From Bacillota bacterium (GTDB lineage Bacteria > Bacillota > Clostridia > Lachnospirales > CAG-274): a DNA stretch of 39,725 nucleotides. The notes below the pieces were generated by a model, which searched no databases, was not told the origin of the DNA, and was given only the letters and a program-made list of their open reading frames with translations. The DNA is taken from assembly GCA_017543265.1 (NCBI GenBank), contig JAFYGI010000058.1, positions 1 to 39,725 on the forward strand, in the 5' to 3' direction. Positions 1-6,546 of this stretch are shown piece after piece (the first letter of the stretch is position 1; every line of letters begins with the position of its first letter). Both the position numbers and the translations under genes were made by a program.

Positions 1-344
1 AGGGCATTGCTGTAAAAATACACCAGTCCCATTACAATAACCGACAAAATGGTTATAAACCATATAAGCTGATGCGCGGACTCGGATGCCCGCTCCCTGT
101 CCTCGGAGCCCAGCCATTGTCCCGCGACCACGGCACCGCCCGTTGCAAGGGCAGTAAAGGCGTTTATCAACAGCATGATGCAGCCGTCTACAAGCGATAC
201 GCCCGATACGGCGCTCTCGCCGACATTTGCTATCATTATCGAGTCTGCAAGGCCTACCAGCATGGCAAGCAGCTGCTCAACGATAAGCGGTATTATCAAA
301 TTTACAAGGTCACGGTTTGAAAACAGAAGTTTTTTCTCTTCCAT
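1..344 (-). CDS. MATE family efflux transporter (N-terminal part, cut by window edge)
   Basis: The reverse strand reads an open frame of 114 codons from an ATG at 344 to the window edge without a stop. The product starts MEEKKLLFSN and continues with the hydrophobic helix and the ADSIMIANVGESAVSGV segment typical of the first helices of MATE (multidrug and toxic compound extrusion) Na+/H+-coupled exporters, followed by a second helix with an ATGGAVVAGQWLG pattern. The start is supported by GAGGT nine bases upstream. It lies downstream of rplL on the same strand, separated by a terminator hairpin, so it is probably not a main product of the ribosomal transcript. MATE proteins are usually about 450 residues, so roughly three quarters of the gene is outside the window. 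The substrate cannot be inferred. Confidence 0.85.
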   Translation of the reverse strand, partial: MEEKKLLFSNRDLVNLIIPLIVEQLLAMLVGLADSIMIANVGESAVSGVSLVDGCIMLLINAFTALATGGAVVAGQWLGSEDRERASESAHQLIWFITILSVIVMGLVYFYSNA

Positions 345-365
345 AAAAGATACCTCAATAAATAA

Positions 366-388
366 GGGACGATGTAAAACACCGTCCC
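366..388 (-). terminator. Rho-independent-type hairpin after rplL
   Basis: On the minus strand a 10-bp stem (GGGACGGUGU with ACAUCGUCCC, one G-U pair) closes a UUU loop, followed by a U-rich but interrupted run (UUAUUUAUU). On the plus strand the same arms contain an A-C mismatch, so the minus strand is the functional one. It sits 20 bases past the rplL stop. Confidence 0.7.
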
Positions 389-407
389 GTAAAGCATTGG
401 TATAGGA

Positions 408-788
408 TTACTTTAAAGTGATCTTAGCGCCAACTTCTTCAAGCTTCTTCTTGATGCTCTCTGCTTCTTCCTTAGCAACAGCTTCCTTGAGAACCTTAGG
501 TGCGCCGTCAACTACTTCCTTAGCTTCCTTAAGACCAAGACCTGTTACTTCACGAACAACCTTGATAACCTTGATCTTCTCTGCGCCTACCTCTGTAAGC
601 TCTACATCAAATTCGCTCTTCTCCTCGTCAGCACCGCCTGCAGCACCTGCAGCACCTGCAGCAACAACAACGCCAGCAGCAGCTGAAACGCCGAATTCTT
701 CCTCAGCAGCCTTTACTAAATCGTTAAGCTCAAGAACAGAAAGTTCCTTAACAGCTGCGATAATTTCTTCAATAGATAATTTAGCCAT
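408..788 (-). CDS. rplL: 50S ribosomal protein L7/L12
   Basis: This 126-residue protein is the multicopy stalk protein of the large ribosomal subunit, which binds L10 and recruits translational GTPases. The sequence shows the full family plan: N-terminal dimerisation helices ([17 protein letters not shown]), an Ala/Gly-rich hinge at about residues 38-55 ([14 protein letters not shown]), and the globular C-terminal domain with the conserved [20 protein letters not shown] region. The start at 788 is chosen over an in-frame ATG five codons upstream because GGAGG lies eight bases before it and the family begins MAKL. It follows rplJ by 71 bases and is co-transcribed from the rplJ promoter. Length and sequence are normal. 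Confidence 0.97.
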   Translation of the reverse strand: MAKLSIEEIIAAVKELSVLELNDLVKAAEEEFGVSAAAGVVVAAGAAGAAGGADEEKSEFDVELTEVGAEKIKVIKVVREVTGLGLKEAKEVVDGAPKVLKEAVAKEEAESIKKKLEEVGAKITLK

Positions 789-859
789 TTTTATTTCCTC
801 CATAAATGATATTGTTTTTATAATTGTTTTTTCAGTTGCAAGAACATAATGCCTTGTGC

Positions 860-1360
860 TTATGCCTCAGCTGCCTCAGGCTGCTTGTCTGCGATAGCCT
901 GAATAACTCTTGCAAAGTTGCCCATAGGGCTCTTGAAGCTGCCAAGCAGCTTGGAAAGAAGTACCTCTCTTGAAGGGATGTCTGCAACCTGTGCCATACC
1001 CTTTGCATCATAGCAAGTACCTTCGATAACGCCTGCCTTAAATTCAAGCGCCTTTGCTTCTTTCATGAACTTGTTAAGGATGCCTGCTGCAACCGTAGGA
1101 TCCTCATAGCAGATAGCGATAGCGCTGGGACCCTCGAAGAAATCCTTAAGACCCTCGAACTGTGTGTCCTTAACTGCGAAGTTCATCATTGTATTCTTGT
1201 AAACCTTGTAATCAACACCGGCTTCTCTTAACTGCTTACGAAGTCTTGTGTCCTGCTCAACGGTAAGACCGCGGGCATCAACTAAAACTGCGGAAGTAGC
1301 CTTTTCAAGCTTTTCCTTGATCTCGTTTACAACAACTTGCTTTTGTTCTACCTTAGCCAA
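860..1360 (-). CDS. rplJ: 50S ribosomal protein L10
   Basis: The 166-residue product is ribosomal protein L10, the base of the L7/L12 stalk and, in bacteria, the autoregulator that binds its own leader mRNA. The N-terminal domain reads [17 protein letters not shown] and [29 protein letters not shown] text, and the C-terminal helices that bind L7/L12 dimers are present, ending in an Ala/Glu-rich tail. The start codon is TTG at 1358-1360, eight bases after AGGAGG; the family N-terminus (MAKV) fits exactly. It lies directly behind an L10 leader with attenuator and before rplL. The usual neighbours rplK, rplA and rpoB are not found on either side. Confidence 0.97.
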   Translation of the reverse strand: MAKVEQKQVVVNEIKEKLEKATSAVLVDARGLTVEQDTRLRKQLREAGVDYKVYKNTMMNFAVKDTQFEGLKDFFEGPSAIAICYEDPTVAAGILNKFMKEAKALEFKAGVIEGTCYDAKGMAQVADIPSREVLLSKLLGSFKSPMGNFARVIQAIADKQPEAAEA

Positions 1361-1411
1361 AACTTACACCTCCTTATTTTATATAAAAATGGAGCCGTTT
1401 GTAATTTGCAT

Positions 1412-1443
1412 ATAAAAAACCTCCCAAGTCGCGCCGGGAGGTG
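1412..1443 (-). terminator. Attenuator terminator in the rplJ leader
   Basis: On the minus strand ACCUCCC (1442-1436) pairs with GGGAGGU (1425-1419), followed by UUUUUAUA. It lies about 60 bases before the rplJ start, at the end of the L10 leader, which suggests premature termination controls rplJL. Confidence 0.8.
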
Positions 1444-1516
1444 AAATAAACAAATCTTACATCCTCGGCAGGTTGGTTTACGTTACGTCTTGCGACACCT
1501 GCTGTCTACGGCACAA
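1412..1516 (-). promoter_or_regulatory. Ribosomal protein L10 leader RNA
   Basis: The transcript from the promoter at 1522-1550 has about 100 bases before the attenuator. It contains elements characteristic of the Firmicute L10 leader: UGCCGUAGACAGCAGGUG near the 5' end, a GUCGCAAGAC hairpin, and CCUGCCGAGGAUGUAAG, which pairs back with the 5' CAGCAGG strand around an internal loop. In other Firmicutes L10, probably with L7/L12, binds this fold and promotes termination. Family assignment is from recognition of these motifs and position, not from a covariance-model search. Confidence 0.85.
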
Positions 1517-1521
1517 GTGTT

Positions 1522-1550
1522 ATTATACACTATAAGAGTTTGTCTGTCAA
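1522..1550 (-). promoter_or_regulatory. rplJL promoter
   Basis: The minus strand carries a perfect TTGACA (1550-1545), a 17-base spacer and a perfect TATAAT (1527-1522). Transcription should start near 1515, exactly at the 5' end of the L10 leader. Confidence 0.93.
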
Positions 1551-1568
1551 CACTTTTTTAAAAAAATT

Positions 1569-2831
1569 TTACTTTAAGCTGACCTCGGAGTTCATATCAA
1601 AAAATCCCGTGGTGTTTTTGTCCGATATTATGCTTATATCCGCAGCCCTGTACAGCCTGTGGTATACCACAAATTCGCCGTCACGAAAGCCCGTGCAGCC
1701 AAAGCTTATCAGATATTCGCCGCCCTGTATGTCCATGCGCTGACGGAAAACGGCAGTGCGCACATCGCCCTTGTGTACGGTGCCCGTGTCGCAGTTTTCA
1801 AACATGGTGTTGGTGCCCGAAACATCCGTGCCCTGCAAGTTTACTATTGTAAAGGCAAATATGGGGTCCTGTATCTCGGCATTGAATTTTACCTTCATTT
1901 TGACGGTGAAATATTCGCCCTTGCGTACATGGCTGCCTATGCGTCCCTTTTCGTCAAGGATGGCAAAGTCCGTTATCTCGGCCTCGCCGTTGCCGTAGCT
2001 GTCGATATTGGGGTTAAGGGTCAGACTGCTCTTCCAGTCGGTGTCCTCGCCCGTATCCTCCGCAGGCTCGTCCTCGTCTATGGGTGCAACGGCACCGCGG
2101 TCATTTACCAGTATTTTTTTGTACAGGTCTATCATTTCCGACGGGTCGCCCTCGTCGGCCTTTTGCCCCGCATCCAGCACGATAACGCGGTCGCAGTATT
2201 TGCTCACGGACGAAAGGCTGTGCGTTACAAGCAAAATAGTCTTGCCGCTTTTTTTAAAGTCGTCAAATTTTTTATAGCACTTTGCCTGGAAAAATACATC
2301 ACCTACCGACAAAGCCTCGTCCACTATAAGTATTTCGGGGTCGATATTTATCGCCACGGCAAAGGCCAGCCTTACAAACATACCGCTGCTGTAGGTCTTG
2401 ACGGGCTGATAGACAAAATCGCCTATATCTGCAAAGTCCAGTATCTCGTCCACACGCGCATCTATCTCCTCGCGCGTAAAGCCCAGCAGGGTGCCGTTAA
2501 GATAAATGTTTTCTATGCCCGTATATTCGGGGTTAAAGCCTGCGCCCAGCTCCAGCAGGGCAGATATTTTGCCGTTTACCTCGATACTGCCGCCGCTGGG
2601 GGTAAGCACGCCCGTGATTATTTTAAGTATGGTGGACTTGCCCGCACCGTTTACGCCCAGTATGCCTACACATTCGCCCTTTTTGACATCAAAGCTGAGG
2701 TTTTTAAGCGCGTAGTATTCCTTATGATAGATTTTTTTAAGCGGTGAAAGGCTTTCTTTAAGACGGTCCACGGGCTTGTTGTAGAGCTTGTAGATTTTGC
2801 TTACATCCTTTACTCTTAATGCGTATTCCAT
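1569..2831 (-). CDS. Polysaccharide ABC exporter ATPase (Wzt-type) with C-terminal glycan-recognition domain
   Basis: This 420-residue ATPase should power export of an undecaprenyl-linked surface glycan together with the permease encoded just upstream. Residues 1-235 are an ABC domain: Walker A GVNGAGKST at 59-67, signature YSSGM at 147-151, Walker B ILIVDEAL at 167-174 and the switch His at 204. The signature deviates from LSGGQ in the way usual for the Wzt/TagH/RfbB group. Residues about 270-420 form an extra beta-rich domain (DFAILDEKGR, FTVKMKVKF, YLISFGCTGF) matching the Wzt C-terminal domain, which in O9a/O8-type exporters recognises the modified non-reducing end of the finished glycan. 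It is last in the four-gene operon, 18 bases after the permease. No terminator is visible before the rplJ promoter. Confidence 0.92.
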   Translation of the reverse strand: MEYALRVKDVSKIYKLYNKPVDRLKESLSPLKKIYHKEYYALKNLSFDVKKGECVGILGVNGAGKSTILKIITGVLTPSGGSIEVNGKISALLELGAGFNPEYTGIENIYLNGTLLGFTREEIDARVDEILDFADIGDFVYQPVKTYSSGMFVRLAFAVAINIDPEILIVDEALSVGDVFFQAKCYKKFDDFKKSGKTILLVTHSLSSVSKYCDRVIVLDAGQKADEGDPSEMIDLYKKILVNDRGAVAPIDEDEPAEDTGEDTDWKSSLTLNPNIDSYGNGEAEITDFAILDEKGRIGSHVRKGEYFTVKMKVKFNAEIQDPIFAFTIVNLQGTDVSGTNTMFENCDTGTVHKGDVRTAVFRQRMDIQGGEYLISFGCTGFRDGEFVVYHRLYRAADISIISDKNTTGFFDMNSEVSLK

Positions 2832-2849
2832 AATTTGCGGGAGCTCCTT

Positions 2850-4247
2850 TTATAAAATATCCGAAAAATGCGGCTTCAGCCTTGTGTATATATTGCCGCC
2901 GATGACCGCCAATACCATTATCAGCGACCAGAAATACAATGTCTGCAGCGAGTTTTTCCAAAACGGCATACCGTATATCATGGAGTTGCGGTAGCCCTGC
3001 ACGATGTAAAACATCGGGTTAAGCTTAAATACGTTTATAAGACCGCCCATGCCCGCGGGGAGGTTGTCTACCGACCACATGATGGGCGTGAGCCACATAC
3101 CGAACTGCAAGACAATATTTATTATCTGCGATATATCGCGGAAGAAGATAACAAGCGGGGCCGTTATAAAGGCCAGCGCCGCCACAAGCGCCACCATGCA
3201 GAGCATATAGTAGATCACCTGCACCCAGCTTATCATAGGCGGCCTTTTATACAGCACAAAGCATAATATCATAAATGCAATGAAAAACATATGCACAAAA
3301 AGCGATGATATTATTTTGACGACCGGCAGTATATTTATCTTGAAAACCACCTTTTTGACCAGGTACGAATATTCGATAAATGCGTTTGTTGCGCCGTTCC
3401 ACGCCTCCGAAAAGAAAAACCACGGTATAAGACCCGCCATAAACCAAAGCACATAGGGTATGTCGCCTACGTTGGGGTTCCTGAAGCCTATCTGAAAAAC
3501 AAACCAGAACACAAGTATCGTGCAGACGGGCTGTACAAACGCCCATATTATACCGAAGTAGGAGCCCGCAAAGCGTGTTTTGAAGTCGTTTTTCGCAAGG
3601 TTTAAAATAAGCCTGCGCTGCAGATATATGCCCGCAAGTGCGGTCAGTATCATGCGCAGATGCACATATCGGTACATCACAAAGGCGATGATGGCCGAAA
3701 GTATAACGGTAAGCGCCCTGTATATATAGGAGTCTATATATTTTGCCATGTAGCTTGGCAGGGACTGCACATCGTGTATCACGATATACGGATCCATGCC
3801 CGAGGTCTTGAATATGGCCTTACCGTCGGGGCTGGTATCGGCACGCCTCAGCTCGTGTGTGTCATATTTGCCTGCTTCGTCGCCTTTCAGGCTTCTTATG
3901 GTATAGCCGTGCGCCACATCGCCCTGCGTGTATATTATACCCGAAAACTGGAAGGATCTGCCTGCCCTGTTGCCCACATCTATCCTTACGTCGGTTATGG
4001 GTGCATTTGTGGGCAGCTTAAAGGTATGAGAGCCGCCCTCGTAGGCCTGCAATGAGTTTTCCTGCGTAAAATCCGCATCGTCGGCGGTCTTGTAAAAGAT
4101 CTCCAACGGGGAGTTTTTGCTGATAAAGTCGGCCTCTACGGTGATATACACATCGTTGCGCCTTATGGAGCCGAGTATAAGCCAGAACACAGATATCAGC
4201 CCGAAGAATATTAAAATATAGAAAAGAAGTCTTGCTGTACGCTTCAT
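2850..4247 (-). CDS. Polysaccharide ABC exporter permease (ABC-2/Wzm-type) with N-terminal extracytoplasmic domain
   Basis: This 465-residue membrane protein is the probable transmembrane partner of the Wzt-type ATPase. Its C-terminal 260 residues match ABC-2 permeases: LAKNDFKTRFAGSYFGIIWAFVQP is the cytoplasmic gate-helix region followed by about six membrane helices, and VKKVVFKINILPV and FFRDISQI are typical of Wzm/TagG. Unlike ordinary Wzm (about 260 residues), it starts with a membrane helix (6-26), an exported beta-rich domain of about 150 residues (30-178) and a second helix (180-196). Similar beta domains occur in membrane glycosyltransferases of the GT-C fold. The gene starts two bases past the stop of the methyltransferase gene, and its ribosome binding site (GAGG, eight bases upstream) lies inside that gene's end, so the two are translationally coupled. 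Confidence 0.9.
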   Translation of the reverse strand: MKRTARLLFYILIFFGLISVFWLILGSIRRNDVYITVEADFISKNSPLEIFYKTADDADFTQENSLQAYEGGSHTFKLPTNAPITDVRIDVGNRAGRSFQFSGIIYTQGDVAHGYTIRSLKGDEAGKYDTHELRRADTSPDGKAIFKTSGMDPYIVIHDVQSLPSYMAKYIDSYIYRALTVILSAIIAFVMYRYVHLRMILTALAGIYLQRRLILNLAKNDFKTRFAGSYFGIIWAFVQPVCTILVFWFVFQIGFRNPNVGDIPYVLWFMAGLIPWFFFSEAWNGATNAFIEYSYLVKKVVFKINILPVVKIISSLFVHMFFIAFMILCFVLYKRPPMISWVQVIYYMLCMVALVAALAFITAPLVIFFRDISQIINIVLQFGMWLTPIMWSVDNLPAGMGGLINVFKLNPMFYIVQGYRNSMIYGMPFWKNSLQTLYFWSLIMVLAVIGGNIYTRLKPHFSDIL

Positions 4248-4248
4248 T

Positions 4249-6546
4249 TCAATTACCTCTGTTTGTCAGTTTTGCCTTTAGTTTCCAGAATATCGCCATA
4301 AAACGCCATAATTTGGAGTTTTTTATCCTTGTATCTTCGCTGCGCATATACTCCAGCTGTGCGTTTAACGCGGCATTTTCGGAGCGGCTTGCCTCCAGCT
4401 CGTCCTGCTTTTGCACAAGCTGTGCAAAATACGCCTTTATCCTGCCCTCGCAGCTGTTTATATACTTTGCATCAAGCCTTGATGCTATTTCCTTTTCGGC
4501 TAATGCGCTGTCCTTTTGGATTATCGCCGCATCCCTGCTGTCAAGCGCCTTTTCAAATTCGGCTGCCGCCGTCCATGCCTCGCACAGGGTAAGGGTCTTT
4601 ATCGTGCCGAAAAGCGTAAATTCGCCGCCCGACAGCCCCGTAACGGTGTAGTGCGGGTCGGTGGTGTAAAAAATATCAAACCCGTCCTCGCTTTTATCGG
4701 CGTTGTCGGGTGTGATGACAGCACCGCCGCAGTTTTTTATCCCGCCGCGGCATTTGAGCAGTCTGCCCTCGGCAATGTCCCAGCGCACGCTGAGCGTATT
4801 TTCGGGCAGGGGGAAAGTGACCTCAAAGCTGCCGTCTTCGTCAAGCGTAATGTCCGTATATACTTTGCCTTCCTCCGAATAGCCGCTGCCCGTGTCGTAG
4901 TAGCAGGCGGTGTTGAGGGAGCACATAAACATACGCTCGTTGTATATGTCCAAAAGGGAAAGCTGGTTAAGCGGCTGTAAATAGGGCAGAAGATGATCCA
5001 TGCCCACATATTTTTCCGCAAAATGCACGGCCCAGCTTAAAAATGTCTCCGACATTTCGCCGTCAATACCGAATTCCTCCAGCACACAGGCCTTTGTCTG
5101 CCTTGCCTCCAGTTCGGGATTTTTGTAATACAGCTCGTTTATACAGCGCCATATCGCAAATTGTATCGGTATATCAAAGTCAAAGCACCATTCGTTGTCG
5201 ATTATTATATATTCGCCGTTTTCGTAAAAAATATTGTCGCAGATAAGGTCGATATTTGCGGGATGTATACATTCAAGCGGCTTGTCATAGGAGGTGCCGC
5301 CGAATACGGCTGCAAACTCTTCGCCGAAAAACTTTTTTTTCTCGGTGCCGAATTTGCCGAAAAATGCCTTTAGCGGCTCGCTTACGGGGTTTTGTCCCGT
5401 GCCTTCGGTAATTATGTCCGCAAGCGACCTGCAGGAAAGAAACGGATATTTCAGTCCGCCTTTGTATCCGACACATTCAAGCGTGCGTATGCCGCCCGGA
5501 TAAGCCGCCCGTGCAGCCGAAATTTTCCCGATATGCCCGTTTGCGGCATCGCAAAGCGGCATTTTAAGCGCATACCTTTCTTCGCCGCTGCAAAGCAGGG
5601 TCATTATTTGGTATTCGGGCTTTCTGAGCGAATTTATTTTTACATAATCTATCGTATTATCACATTTGTCAAGTGCAAGCTCCAGTAAAAACGAGTTTGC
5701 AAAATGCCCCATAATGCCCTCCGCGCAAAGGGTCGCCGCCATCTTCTGCTCGCTGTACAGGCCGAAGCTGCGTGCATTAAGGTTCATATAGGGGGCACCG
5801 TAGCCGTTGTTTACGGTGCTGTCGGTAAATATTTCGGACGGGAACTTATAGTCGGGGTAGGGGTAGTAAAAACGCAGCGACTTGAACCCCGCATTTTTGC
5901 CGAGCGCCGCAAGCTCGTCCTTTGTAAACGTGCGTACGGAACCATTGCCCTCATAATCGTTCATGCCCAAAAAATAGTTGTCGGTATGATCCTCGGCCGC
6001 ACCGTTAAGGTATTTAAGGCCTATGCGGTTCTCTATGGCGATAAACAGCCTGCCGTTCGGCTTTAAAAAGCTTTTTGCAAGCGCAAGCAGACTTTCATAC
6101 GGCGTATCTGTGTGTATAAAGCTCAGGGCGTATTCAAAAACGCCGTTAAGCACCACAACGTCGAATTTCTCGTCAAAGCTTATTTTTTGTATATTTCCCG
6201 CCACTATCCTCAGGTTGTCGATATCCTTGTGACGTGCAAGATTGATCCTCGAACGCCTTTCGGAAATGTCCACCGAAACGACCTTTGCACATTTTTTGCA
6301 CAGCATACCCGTTATGGCACCGCATCCCGCGCCTATCTCAAGACAGGTGCAGTCCTTGTCAAAAGGATACCAGTTAAGGATATTTTCGCGCTGCGGCGAA
6401 AAATGGTAGGCCGCCGCAAAGGGATAGATCCTGTCGCTTTTTGTAATGTCAAAACCGTTTTCGGCCAGCTCCAGCAGGGTGTTTTCTATGTCGCCGTCCG
6501 AATAGGTGTCGGTGTTTTCGTAAAATCTCAAATCAAGTTCAGCCAT
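4249..6546 (-). CDS. WbdD-like bifunctional methyltransferase/kinase with C-terminal coiled coil (putative glycan chain terminator)
   Basis: This 765-residue protein has four parts. Residues 40-300 are a class I SAM-dependent methyltransferase: motif I LEIGAGCGAITG at 69-80, acidic D93, and VVLNGVFEY at 131-139. Residues 300-540 look like a protein-kinase/aminoglycoside-phosphotransferase fold: a putative ATP lysine in YALKMP (K328), a catalytic-loop pattern D433-L-x-x-x-N438, and a metal-binding D450 in IIIDNEW. A beta-rich stretch (565-650) is followed by a coiled coil (660-735) and a basic/aromatic amphipathic helix (742-762). Methyltransferase, kinase, coiled coil and membrane-binding tail in that order are the plan of WbdD, which caps Escherichia coli O9a polymannose and sets its length. 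It overlaps the glycosyltransferase gene by eight bases. Sequence identity with WbdD cannot be judged here; the function is inferred from architecture and from lying next to Wzm/Wzt. Confidence 0.75.
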   Translation of the reverse strand: MAELDLRFYENTDTYSDGDIENTLLELAENGFDITKSDRIYPFAAAYHFSPQRENILNWYPFDKDCTCLEIGAGCGAITGMLCKKCAKVVSVDISERRSRINLARHKDIDNLRIVAGNIQKISFDEKFDVVVLNGVFEYALSFIHTDTPYESLLALAKSFLKPNGRLFIAIENRIGLKYLNGAAEDHTDNYFLGMNDYEGNGSVRTFTKDELAALGKNAGFKSLRFYYPYPDYKFPSEIFTDSTVNNGYGAPYMNLNARSFGLYSEQKMAATLCAEGIMGHFANSFLLELALDKCDNTIDYVKINSLRKPEYQIMTLLCSGEERYALKMPLCDAANGHIGKISAARAAYPGGIRTLECVGYKGGLKYPFLSCRSLADIITEGTGQNPVSEPLKAFFGKFGTEKKKFFGEEFAAVFGGTSYDKPLECIHPANIDLICDNIFYENGEYIIIDNEWCFDFDIPIQFAIWRCINELYYKNPELEARQTKACVLEEFGIDGEMSETFLSWAVHFAEKYVGMDHLLPYLQPLNQLSLLDIYNERMFMCSLNTACYYDTGSGYSEEGKVYTDITLDEDGSFEVTFPLPENTLSVRWDIAEGRLLKCRGGIKNCGGAVITPDNADKSEDGFDIFYTTDPHYTVTGLSGGEFTLFGTIKTLTLCEAWTAAAEFEKALDSRDAAIIQKDSALAEKEIASRLDAKYINSCEGRIKAYFAQLVQKQDELEASRSENAALNAQLEYMRSEDTRIKNSKLWRFMAIFWKLKAKLTNRGN

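Noticed and set aside
1659..2747. Long plus-strand open frame opposite the Wzt-type ATPase
   Set aside because: Shadow of a strongly coding minus-strand gene; no ribosome binding site and no sensible domain.
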